From: Cepaea nemoralis
Taxonomy: Eukaryota > Mollusca > Gastropoda > Stylommatophora > Helicidae
Assembly (NCBI GenBank): GCA_014155875.1
Contig: JACEFZ010017696.1
Span: 310,001 to 374,000, forward strand
Direction of reading: 5' to 3'
Length of the DNA stretch: 64,000 nucleotides
Below the pieces are notes generated by a model. The model was not told where the DNA came from. It searched no databases and saw nothing but the letters and a program-made list of their open reading frames with translations. Shown here in pieces: positions 34,474 through 43,660 of the stretch. Both the position numbers and the translations under genes were made by a program. Within the stretch, counting starts at the first letter, position 1, and each line of letters starts with the position of its first letter.

Positions 34474-35126
34474 TGAAACAAAAGAGTGACAGAATTATAT
34501 AACATTTAGAATGGTAGGCCTATCATTTGCAAAGAAATACTGATCATAGCACGAATGGCGTGCATTTTTAATAAATCACTGAAATCAAATTTGTTAACAG
34601 TTTTATTGGTCTAGATTTAAACCCCAGTATTAAAAAAGAATCAATAATGCTGATATTCGAATGCAATCTTCAACACTTTTAATAACAACAGACTGTCTTG
34701 TCAATTTCTTCTATGGGGAGAAATGAACCATGGGGAGAAATGAACCGGTCCATTTCTCCCCCATCAATGTATTAAACTATTCAGCCATAAAGTCTCTTAA
34801 ATCTAATATTATATGCTATAGTTTTTATATGAACTCTTAAATAACAAGTAAATAAAGATATTAACGTAATTACCTTGTCCTGATTCCTGACTATGCGTCT
34901 GCTTTACGATGGTGTCTGGAACTGGAAAAAGAAACTTTAGTGCAGAAATTTTTCAAACTTTGCGTGGGAACGACCTGTGCGGGAAGTCGATGGCAAATGA
35001 AAAATTCGGACTATGTTTGATGTGGAAAACAAACTTATTATGGTTTAACTTTCATTGCATCACAGCCAGGGGCCAGAGAGGGGGTGGTCCATTTCTCCCC
35101 TATGTCCATTTCTCCCCGGTCTCCCC
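34474..35126 (-). mobile_element. 5' end of the pogo-type element with repeated GGGGAGAAATG motifs
   Basis: The minus strand starts after TA (35127-35128) with GGGGAGACCGGGGAGAAATG, a second GGGGAGAAATGGACC following. The same GGGGAGAAATGAACC motif occurs twice more and once inverted at 34713-34767. Repeated terminal motifs suggest transposase-binding sites. The integrase frame of the gypsy element runs straight into this terminus, marking the insertion point. The opposite terminus is not found. Confidence 0.6.
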
Positions 35127-36285
35127 TATGTCTCTCGCTAGCAGCCGCTAATCTCTTCCGTTCAATATCCCATCTAATTTGTCTATCATTATTTCTTAAG
35201 GACCTTTCTAGTAGAGGCATATCTTCACCGCTTGTTGAATAATCTCTAATTCTTCTTTGTCTTTTTACTTCTCTTTCTCTTTGTTTATCTATTCTTCTTT
35301 TCGTTGCTTGTCTAGTATTCTTAAATGGAGCACCTGTTTCCTCTTCCATAGACTTTATACTATCATAATGATTCTCATTCACATTTTCTTCTTCTACCGT
35401 TTTCGGTATTGTCTGTTCTTGAGTATCATCGTAAACTGGAGTTGTTATTAACTGATTTTGTGCTGGATCTTTTCTAAAACCTGGGGTTATTGTAGCTATT
35501 CTGACGACTTGTTCATCTAAATATCCAGTGTCTGAATAATAATAATTATTATTATTATTATTTTCCCTCTCATCCTCATCTCTTCTTAAGTGTTCCACGT
35601 GTGCCCTTGCCACATGTCCCGTGACCTGGTTCTTGATACTATACGATACTTTTCCTAGCTTTTCCAAAACGTAATAACCTGGAACCCAACGAGCATCAAA
35701 CTTAGAGTTTCTTCTATGCTTCTTATAATAAACTCTATCACCTACTTTAAACTCCTGCAATTTTGTATTCACGTTTTTGTACTTTTTCTGTCTTTCTCTA
35801 GCTTTAATTATATTATTCTTTAGTCTTACGTGTGCTTTATGCATTTCCTGTATGATAGTCTCTTGAAAGTCTTCCCCCATATATTTCCGTCTTGGTTTTA
35901 ACAGATTATCTATAGGTAGTACTGGTTCTCTCCCGTGTATTAAATAGAATGGTGAAAACCCTGTGCTCTCATTTTGATTTGTGCGTATAGCGCTAAGCGC
36001 TGGTCCCAGGAACAAATCCCAATCTTTTTCATGTTCATCGACGATCTTTGCTATAATATCGTATAATGTCCTATGTTGTCGTTCGTTCTTAGCATTTGAA
36101 GAAGGTCTATAGTATGAGGTCTTTATATGGTTTATATTCAAATCTTTTAATAACTTTTCAAATTTTTTATTTACAAACTCCCTACCATTATCCGTAAGTA
36201 TACTTTGTGGGCAACTAAATCTTGGTACGAACTCTTGTAAAAAAAATATTAATGACAGTATCTGCGCTCTTATCTGGGATTGCAT
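35127..36285 (-). pseudogene. Gypsy integrase catalytic core and C-terminus, cut by pogo insertion
   Basis: The minus strand reads FVPRFSCPQSILTDNGREF (second Asp of the catalytic triad), YYRPSSNAKNERQHRTLYD (Glu), ESTGFSPFYLIHGREPVLP and a C-terminal WVPGYYVLEKLGKVSYSI segment like the GPY/F module, then a charged tail. It follows RNase H in normal gypsy order. The upstream pol frame ends at 36215, so a frameshift lies at the A8 run 36239-36246. The native C-terminus is lost at 35127, where translation enters the pogo terminus. Confidence 0.85.
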
Positions 36286-38537
36286 AAACGTCTGGCCAAA
36301 GACTGTAGACGTCTACTATATGAATTAAATACACGTTTCCTGACAATGTTCTAGGGTGAGGACCCGATATATCTAAACTAATTTTTTGCATAGGAAACTG
36401 AGGAATATCTGTATCTTGTAAGGGACACTTAATTATTTTCATATTCCTTAATCTGCATCTTTCACACGTATCTACATATTTACAAGCAGATTTAAATAAG
36501 TTCGGCCAATAATATTTACTTGTAAGTGCTTTTACCAACTTATCACGACCGAGATGACCATTCTCATCATGATATGCTTTTAAAACTTCATTTTCCAAAT
36601 GTTTTGGAATATATTTCCTTAGCTGTTCGTTCCTTTCACTCATATAATATAACTGTTCGTCGTCTTGCAAAACTAAATAATTCTTCTTATATTTATTCTC
36701 CTCCGTTTCTTTTAATTTCTGTTTTATTTGTAAGACTTTTGGATCTAATTCTTGTTCTTCTTTCATATTAAATTGTGCTAAATGTGGGTCTTCTGCTCTA
36801 GGTTCAGACTCTTGATCCGATGGTAAACTCTCAAACTCTTCTCTATTTATTATGGCAGAATCTAATATATTCACTTGCCAGTTTCGGTCGTCGATCTCTG
36901 GTTCACCTTCATCTTCTGTGTCCCCTGATGACTGTGGATACGGGATCCTAGACAATAAATCAGCACATGTGTTAATCCTACCTGGAATGTATTCAATTTT
37001 CGTATTGTATCCCTGTAGATTCAATGCCCACGTCTGTATCTTCCTGTTCTGCACTGGAGCTTCTAACAGAGATTTTAAAGGCATACGGTCAGTTCTAATA
37101 ACAAAATTTGCGTTATGTAAGTAGTAGTTTAGTTTTTGGAGAGCATAGTGTATAGCATAAGCCTCTTTCTCGATAGTCGCCCATTTTCGTTGAGACCTGC
37201 TAAGTTTATGAGACAAGAAATAAATTGGCCTTTCATTTTTAACCCCTGGTATTCCAGATTCTTTTCCTTCATATGGTTGAACCAAACAGGCTCCTATAGC
37301 ATTATCGGAAGCATCTGTATATAGTATTAGCTGTTTATTCAAATCTGGATGCGTCAATAGTGGTACCACTGTTAAGCTATTTTTTAAAAACTCGAACGCT
37401 TTTTGATACTCATCATTCCACTTAAATCTAGCGTATTTGCCCGTTACATTAGTAATAGGTTCTGCTATTTTTGAAAACCCTGGGATAAAGCGCCTATAAT
37501 ATCCACAGGTTCCAATAAAAGCACGCACTTCTTTTACGTTAGTTGGAGGAGGTAACTCTTTAATAACCTTTATCTTGTCTTGGTCTGGTTTAATTCCGTC
37601 TCTATTAATAATATACCCCAAATATTTTGTTTCTGTTTTTAAAAACTGGCATTTACTAAGCTTCAATTTAACATCATGTACTCTTAATCTGTCGAATACT
37701 AATCTGACATGTTTTAAGTGATCATCCACATCCCCTGCTGTATAGATTAGAATGTCGTCTATGTATGCCAATGCAAATTTTTGCATACCCTCTAATACCT
37801 CATTTATTAACAGCATGTAGTGAGATGGGGCCGTTCGAACCCCGAATGGCATTCGTAAGAATTCGTAAGAACCCATATGAGTACAAAAAGCACTCTTCTT
37901 TTGAGCGTCTTCCGACATCGGGATACACCAGAATCCTGATCTTGCGTCTAGCGTCGTGAAGAATGTGGAGCCATTAAGCAACCCCAAAATATCATCAATC
38001 ACCGGCAGTGGGTACGCTACATTCTTAGTGATTTTGTTCAACGCCCTGTAGTCACAGCAGAATCGATGTGAACCATCAGGTTTGGTCACGATGACGATCG
38101 GAGATGACCACTCTGACTTCGATCTTGTTATTATTCCTGCTTTCAACATATCTTCTATTGCCTTTTCAACAACTTCCCTATTTCTTAATGGAGTTCTATA
38201 TGGTTTTAAACTAATTGGTGGATGGTCTCCCGTATCTATTTCCATTGTAACTGTTTTTGTCTTTCCCAATTCTAAATCATTAATTGCAAAAACATCCTGA
38301 TTTTCTTTTATAAGTTGTTCTAATACTTTCTTATTTTCTGGTGGAGCTTTTAACTGTGCCAACAATTCTTGTTCCCTTGTCATTTTGTCTAGTGAATGTA
38401 TTTGGGCTGTATTTCTTCTGAATGGATGGATCAATTCATCCATTTGTACGTTTCCTCTTCTTCCGCGTCCGCGTCTGTTATTAACTCTTTCACTAGAAGT
38501 TTCTGAATAATTTGTTCCCGACATTTCTACTCTATGT
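36215..38537 (-). pseudogene. Gypsy pol: RT, RNase H and integrase zinc domain
   Basis: A 786-codon minus frame. In order: SEWSSPIVIVTKPDGSHRFC, FFTTLDARSGFWCIPMSE (palm Asp), YEFLRMPFGVRTAPSHYM, FALAYIDDILIYTAGD (YxDD box), VRAFIGTCGYYRRFIPGFS, QLILYTDASDNAIGACLVQ (RNase H Asp), FLSHKLSRSQRKWATIEKE, CADLLSRIPYP, then the integrase zinc motif (HLENEVLKAYHDENGHLGRD ... CERCR) and LDISGPHPRTLSGNVYLIH (integrase Asp 1). The frame is uninterrupted, so only insertion and frameshift damage separate it from function. Its first codons up to RVEM come from the hammerhead array insertion and the target duplication; the true upstream frame resumes at 40207. Confidence 0.9.
38523..38535. repeat. 13-bp target-site duplication, left copy
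   Basis: ATTTCTACTCTAT, repeated at 40207-40219, brackets the hammerhead array. The uninterrupted pol reading through this sequence (ATDRVEMSGT) fixes the original site. Confidence 0.9.
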
Positions 38538-38640
38538 GGTTGTTTCGGGATTTGAAATTTAAATATTGAGCACAACCCACTACTGGCAACGCCGATCGCA
38601 TTCTGTTATGAACCTAAGGCCTATCCACGTAAATATGGAA

Positions 38641-38685
38641 GCACTATACTCGAGTTTCGCCCTCATTTGAGCTCGTCAGTAGTGC
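38641..38685 (-). ncRNA. Hammerhead ribozyme, unit 1
   Basis: On the minus strand: stem I GCACTA/TAGTGC; core CTGACGA; stem II GCTC/GGGC with loop AAATGA; GAAA; short stem III in the palindrome ACTCGAGT; cleavage expected after GTA. All conserved core bases are present. Confidence 0.88.
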
Positions 38686-39042
38686 ATATCCCTGACCGGA
38701 TCCGGAAACAGTCCCGGATCACGCGTGTGAAGCGGGTGTGTAACCACGCGGCACACACTGGACACACCAAATTATCACAACAGAACATCACAACGCTACC
38801 CATCGTAGGCTATGCTCAAGATTGCCCAATCGCCGCGACCGACGTCCGTCAATCGATGGGACCCGAACGATCAGGACTTCTCACTGGCAAGGAACACCAG
38901 GCCTCCTAAATCCAGTGAGCAATAATCATTTGATTATGTGGTTGTTTCGGGATTTGAAATTTAAATATTGAGCACAACCCACTACTGGCAACGCCGATCG
39001 CATTCTGTTATGAACCTAAGGCCTATCCACGTAAATATGGAA

Positions 39043-39087
39043 GCACTATACTCGAGTTTCGCCCTCATTTGAGCTCGTCAGTAGTGC
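39043..39087 (-). ncRNA. Hammerhead ribozyme, unit 2
   Basis: Identical to the unit 1 core, 402 bp further on, same strand. It lies in the unit truncated at the inversion point. Confidence 0.88.
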
Positions 39088-39275
39088 ATATCCCTGACCG
39101 GATCCGGAAACAGTCCCGGATCACGCGTGTGAAGCGGGTGTGTAACCACGCGGCACACACTGGACACACCAAATTATCACAACAGAACATCACAACGCTA
39201 CCCATCGTAGGCTATGCTCAAGATTGCCCAATCGCCGGGTGATCCGGGACTGTTTCCGGATCCGGTCAGGGATAT

Positions 39276-39320
39276 GCACTACTGACGAGCTCAAATGAGG
39301 GCGAAACTCGAGTATAGTGC
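39276..39320 (+). ncRNA. Hammerhead ribozyme, unit 3
   Basis: The same 45-nt core on the + strand (GCACTA, CTGACGA, GAAACTCGAG, TAGTGC), the first after the head-to-head junction near 39238. Confidence 0.88.
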
Positions 39321-39677
39321 TTCCATATTTACGTGGATAGGCCTTAGGTTCATAACAGAATGCGATCGGCGTTGCCAGTAGTGGGTTGTGCTCAATATTT
39401 AAATTTCAAATCCCGAAACAACCACATAATCAAATGATTATTGCTCACTGGATTTAGGAGGCCTGGTGTTCCTTGCCAGTGAGAAGTCCTGATCGTTCGG
39501 GTCCCATCGATTGACGGACGTCGGTCGCGGCGATTGGGCAATCTTGAGCATAGCCTACGATGGGTAGCGTTGTGATGTTCTGTTGTGATAATTTGGTGTG
39601 TCCAGTGTGTGCCGCGTGGTTACACACCCGCTTCACACGCGTGATCCGGGACTGTTTCCGGATCCGGTCAGGGATAT

Positions 39678-39722
39678 GCACTACTGACGAGCTCAAATGA
39701 GGGCGAAACTCGAGTATAGTGC
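39678..39722 (+). ncRNA. Hammerhead ribozyme, unit 4
   Basis: Identical core on the + strand, 402 bp after unit 3. A transcript cut here and in unit 3 or 5 would release a 402-nt monomer. Confidence 0.88.
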
Positions 39723-40079
39723 TTCCATATTTACGTGGATAGGCCTTAGGTTCATAACAGAATGCGATCGGCGTTGCCAGTAGTGGGTTGTGCTCAATAT
39801 TTAAATTTCAAATCCCGAAACAACCACATAATCAAATGATTATTGCTCACTGGATTTAGGAGGCCTGGTGTTCCTTGCCAGTGAGAAGTCCTGATCGTTC
39901 GGGTCCCATCGATTGACGGACGTCGGTCGCGGCGATTGGGCAATCTTGAGCATAGCCTACGATGGGTAGCGTTGTGATGTTCTGTTGTGATAATTTGGTG
40001 TGTCCAGTGTGTGCCGCGTGGTTACACACCCGCTTCACACGCGTGATCCGGGACTGTTTCCGGATCCGGTCAGGGATAT

Positions 40080-40124
40080 GCACTACTGACGAGCTCAAAT
40101 GAGGGCGAAACTCGAGTATAGTGC
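40080..40124 (+). ncRNA. Hammerhead ribozyme, unit 5
   Basis: Identical core on the + strand, 402 bp after unit 4. The unit ends at about 40206, about 20 bp short of the full terminus. Confidence 0.88.
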
Positions 40125-40206
40125 TTCCATATTTACGTGGATAGGCCTTAGGTTCATAACAGAATGCGATCGGCGTTGCCAGTAGTGGGTTGTGCTCAAT
40201 ATTTAA

Positions 40207-41060
40207 ATTTCTACTCTATCCGTTGCCAATATGTCACTAATGTTATGTTCTAGTTTGGCTATTACACATCCTCTGTATAATTTGATTTCTCTACCTGTGT
40301 TGTTAATAATCATTACTGGAAAGGTTAAGTGTTTATCTAACGATATTATTCCATCCGGGACTTCAAGACCAGGCTCATCAATTACTTCCTTTTGCAATTC
40401 AGTGATTCTAACTGTGTGTCCTGCCACATAATATGGGTTTCTCTTTATCTTGGCTTGTATCAAATTAACCGACTGTGGTTTTAACGTCGTGGACATTTTA
40501 ATTCTAACTAGTGCCGATATATGCATGTCTTCTTCCATATCTACATATACGTCCTTGAATTTTAATTTGTGTAAATCAAAGAGAAGTCTTACTCCGTTGT
40601 TTATTAAAAAATCTCTTCCTATAAGCATGTTTCTATTTAAATCTTTTACTACATGAAAAAGATGTCTTACGTTGATCCCCCCTAATTTAAAATTGATCAT
40701 TGTCTGTCCAATCACTTGTAAATTCTGTCCTGTAACAGAGTGAAGATTATTATGACTCTTAAATATTCTACAATTTCTCATTATTTTATACAAAAAACTT
40801 TCTTTAATTACACTAACCTAAGCTCCTGAATCAATTAATGTACGAACTCTATATTTTCCTATTTCTATTATACATGAGCTATGATCTGTTTTATTTTCTG
40901 TAAACTGTTTGATTTCCTCTAGTTGAAAGTATTCTCTACTCGTCCTACTATGCCTGTTATTAACATATTCTTTAAACCTTGGGACCTTATTATTTTCCCT
41001 CCTACTACAGGTCCTATTTAATAGGTAGGGCGCCGGTTTTCCTGCGTTCTTGTACCTGTA
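40207..41060 (-). pseudogene. Gypsy pol N-terminus: aspartic protease
   Basis: The minus strand, in a frame shifted by -1 from gag, opens near 41060 and reaches IEIGKYRVRTLIDSGA (active-site DSGA, as in retropepsins), immediately followed by an in-frame TAG at 40818-40820. Then VSVIKESFLYKI and the 196-codon frame 40203-40793 (NMLIGRDFLINNGVRLL is the second protease flap/ILG-type motif). It matures the polyprotein. The stop right after the active site inactivates it; the retrozyme array then separates it from RT at codon RVE. Confidence 0.8.
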
Positions 41061-41986
41061 AAATTCCTGTGTCTATCTTCAACATTCCTATTCAACCTGC
41101 TATTGCCATTTCTACTTTGTGTATTCGACTGGACACGCCTGTTATCACAAAAACGAGAAACATGTCCGCGTTGACCACAAAACCAACAGACTATATTTGT
41201 GTTGTTCGTTTTACCTACTGTCTCACTTGTAGGATATCTCATATGTCTTCTTTCATCATAAGCACTTCTATTACCACCTTGTAACGTCTGTATACCTCCT
41301 CTCCTATTCCATCCGAACCTTGTTTGTCCTATCTCCATAGGCTCCTCAATCCTGTCTTCTCGACTAGTTCCTATTTCTCGTCCTGTTCTCAATCTAAATC
41401 TACGTCTCAAATTTTCTTCTTGTACCGCAATGTCTACAGCTTGTGATAACCTCTCAGGGTTTTCTCTCATCAGCTTAAACTTCAATCCATCGGATTTTAT
41501 GCTATCTACAAAAATCCCGACTAACATCCTCTCCACCTCCTCTCCTCGTACATTCTGTCCTAAGAATGCTTCTTCAGCCAGGTTAATCAACCTATCGCTG
41601 AACAATTGTACCGTCTCTCCAGTGTTTTGTTTAGACTGTCTCAACACCGAAAACGCATGTTGTGGATCCGTTATTTCCGCGTACTTATGGGCCAGGTCGT
41701 CTTTGAACTGCTCCCATTTCTCATCTACTCTAGCCTCTAATTTCCTTCGGATATGATCCGAAACCGGTTCTGTTGCTGCCTGATAAGCAAGTCTCATTTT
41801 CTCTTCATCTGATGCAGACACCAAATACGCATATTTCTCTTTGGAAGTTATCCATTTCTTAAAATCTCTTGCCTGTCCATTAACAATTTCAGTTGCCATT
41901 CCCTGTTGTTTTATAACCGTATGAAGTCTACCAACCGCTGTTCCTACCCCCGTCAAAACTTGTACCAATGAATCTTGTTCTGTCAT
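41018..41986 (-). CDS. Gypsy gag (capsid plus CCHC nucleocapsid), apparently intact
   Basis: The minus frame is open from 42025; the start at MTEQDSLVQVLTGVG (41986) is more gag-like than the first Met. The capsid part includes DFKKWITSKEKYAYLVSA and ITDPQHAFSVLRQSKQNTGE with QLFSDRLINLAEEAF, typical of gypsy capsids. A basic linker follows, then CWFCGQRGHVSRFC (CX2CX4HX4C zinc knuckle) and an Arg/Asn-rich tail, stop at 41018. It assembles the retrotransposon particle and binds its RNA. Pol overlaps its last ~40 nt in the -1 frame near an AGGAAAACC stretch, suggesting translational frameshifting. No stop or shift is visible in it. Confidence 0.85.
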   Translation of the reverse strand: MTEQDSLVQVLTGVGTAVGRLHTVIKQQGMATEIVNGQARDFKKWITSKEKYAYLVSASDEEKMRLAYQAATEPVSDHIRRKLEARVDEKWEQFKDDLAHKYAEITDPQHAFSVLRQSKQNTGETVQLFSDRLINLAEEAFLGQNVRGEEVERMLVGIFVDSIKSDGLKFKLMRENPERLSQAVDIAVQEENLRRRFRLRTGREIGTSREDRIEEPMEIGQTRFGWNRRGGIQTLQGGNRSAYDERRHMRYPTSETVGKTNNTNIVCWFCGQRGHVSRFCDNRRVQSNTQSRNGNSRLNRNVEDRHRNFTGTRTQENRRPTY

Positions 41987-42025
41987 GCTGAAATATTTAT
42001 GTATGCACCAATAAATCAAATTCAC

Positions 42026-42664
42026 ATTCGTAACCAGCTAAATTAACAATATGATCGTATTTACTTTACACAACAGAATTGTTCAACTAGTCAATTGTAC
42101 ATAAAATAATATTTAAAGTTCACCAATTACCCTGATTTGCTCCCGATCCAAGAAAGACGGATTCTTCTATGTTCGATATCAGGTAGAATTCAAACGCCAG
42201 GAGTCTGTGCCAGTTGAAATGCTCCTCCAATCGATCACGCACTTCAGGTAGTTAGGGAGTTCTTCTTCCAACGTCTCAGTAACTTCAACCCCTGGTTGGA
42301 TCCCTACCAGACTTTTGGCATCTTTTCACCCGATACAGGGCACATCAAAGCGACGTCTTGAGAATCGGTGTAATTCAGGAAAGCGATAATTTCAGTAGGT
42401 CGGCAGCCCAGTCTGCCTCTCCCACTTCCGAGAGTTCTTTAGCGGTATCGCTGCTGTTAATGAGCTTTCCATTTCTTCTTATTCCTCAAAAAGTCTCAAG
42501 GTCAGGACTCTGCGGCTTTTAGTTCGCTCCAGGCAATCTATCTTAACGAGAAGTAGACAACTGCTCTGTTAGTAAAATGTTTCTACTTGATTCGACTTGC
42601 CTTGAAGGTTTCTTTTTCCTGAGCCTCTTATTTCAAACGATCCAGAAAAAACGTGCTGGTCTTT
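42026..42664. other. 5' leader of the gypsy element, no gene seen
   Basis: Non-coding between gag and the truncated 5' LTR. The LTR 3' part and the normal primer-binding site position are missing. Confidence 0.5.
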
Positions 42665-42800
42665 CTCTCTCTTCCAGGCCCAGATGTTGACTGGTTCCTA
42701 ACAACAAACTACGTCACGACTTGAGCATCCTTCTTCCCATTCCACCCTGATGCTCAAGCGTGCTGTAGTTTTGCCCACCCCATATACACATACTGCTACA
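42665..42800 (-). repeat. Truncated 5' LTR of the gypsy element
   Basis: 136 bp that match 30861-30996 almost base for base from TGTAGCAG to CTGGGCCTGGAAGAGA on the minus strand, after which the two copies diverge. The following ~108 bp of the intact LTR are absent. Confidence 0.8.
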
Positions 42801-43237
42801 GCGACTCTGTTATTCTTTGGCTTACCGTCTTTTATCACCAGCAATGGCGAATTGTCCGTCTGGACTATGAAGTGGGAACCTCGGAGGAATTTCTGTAATT
42901 TCAGAACACAATAAACCAGACTTAATCCTTCCAGTTCTGCTGTTGAGTATCTCGTTTCAGCTGGTTTTAACTTACGACTTACATAAAGAATAGGATGATC
43001 TACTCCATCATGATTCTGTATCAGGCATCCTCCAATAGCGATAGTACTTGCATCTGTTTTTAATATAAATTGAGAATGTATATTTGGAAGTCGAAGGATA
43101 GGTGGATTTGAGAAAATGGTTTTCAATTTACAAATTGCATCTTCTAAATTGATACTCTTACAATTGCACAATGTTATGATTGAATATGGGATGAACGTTA
43201 TGGGAATTATCAAGATGGATGTGAATATTCCATACAA
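42801..43237 (-). pseudogene. Gmr1-like #2 RT connection/RNase H N-terminal half
   Basis: The minus strand reads KSINLEDAICKLKTIFSNPP (connection), FILKTDASTIAIGGCLIQ (RNase H first Asp), LYVSRKLKPAETRYSTAEL (second acidic motif) and FIVQTDNSPLLVIKDG, then KNNRV where the gypsy LTR begins at 42800. It continues at 30752-30637. Most of RT upstream of the connection is missing. Confidence 0.85.
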
Positions 43238-43660
43238 ACCTCTTCAACTCGAAATACATGTTTTTCTATGATATAATATGTACCTTTGAAATTCAACCAA
43301 GCAGATGGTACTAATTTTGAATACATGATCGACCAGTGTTGCTTGAATTTCTTTGCCAAAGTGGTACAACTGTATATGTGAGATTTTCCACATTTAAAAA
43401 TAGATTCACAATTTTGTGCCAATAATAATACCTGACTATCATGTTGGTGTTTGAAATTTCAGTATGAAATAACGTCGATTGACTTATCAATAAAGTGGTG
43501 GTTATCACAGACAGTTCATTTATCAAAAAGATAATGGTTAATGGTAAATTTTGGAATATTAGCAGCAGTGATGTTGTCAGTTTTGTTAATAGTAGCAGTA
43601 ATAACAGTAATTTGAATAAGTCACATTTAACCTTTGGTGAATTTGGGTGTTTAGTATTGT
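43238..43660. other. Unassigned segment at an internal deletion of Gmr1-like #2
   Basis: The RT palm and integrase core expected here (by analogy with element #1) are not found. The sequence shows no family I recognise. Confidence 0.45.

Larger units (their letters stand above)
38536..40206. mobile_element. Retrozyme-like array: five 402-bp-spaced units with hammerhead ribozymes, head-to-head
   Basis: Unit 1 (38536-38937) and partial unit 2 (38938 to about 39238) run in one direction; from about 39239 the sequence turns round into partial unit 3 (to about 39425), full unit 4 and partial unit 5. Spacing of equivalent points is exactly 402 bp within each arm. Every unit carries the same 45-nt hammerhead core. 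Units are almost identical, so the insertion is young. The 13-bp duplication ATTTCTACTCTAT flanks it. Tandem ~400-bp units with type I hammerheads and ~10-13 bp duplications are the hallmarks of animal retrozymes, thought to be mobilised by Penelope-like elements. The 80-codon frame repeated in units is probably incidental. Confidence 0.85.
30753..42800 (-). mobile_element. Conventional Ty3/gypsy retrotransposon (PR-RT-RH-IN), TSD GCGA
   Basis: Ends on the minus strand are TGTAGCAG... and ...CTGTTATA (originally probably CTGCTACA). GCGA duplicates lie at 30749-30752 and 42801-42804, inside the RNase H of Gmr1-like #2. Coding on the minus strand: gag (41986-41018), pol in a shifted frame with protease (about 41060-40207), then RT/RNase H (38537-36215), then integrase (36270-35127), the usual gypsy order. 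Secondary insertions are the hammerhead-bearing array in pol (38536-40206) and a pogo-type transposon that replaced the 3' part (about 32.4-35.1 kb). The 3' LTR is 244 bp; only its first 136 bp remain in the 5' copy. Confidence 0.85.

Noticed and set aside
34716..34767. GGGGAGAAATG repeats as a stand-alone regulatory array
   Set aside because: The same motif at the pogo insertion boundary (35088-35126) makes transposon-end motifs the simpler explanation.
38667..38909. 80-codon frame repeated in the 402-bp units
   Set aside because: Units are nearly identical, so its repetition is no evidence of selection; retrozymes are non-coding and the frame covers the hammerhead on the opposite strand.
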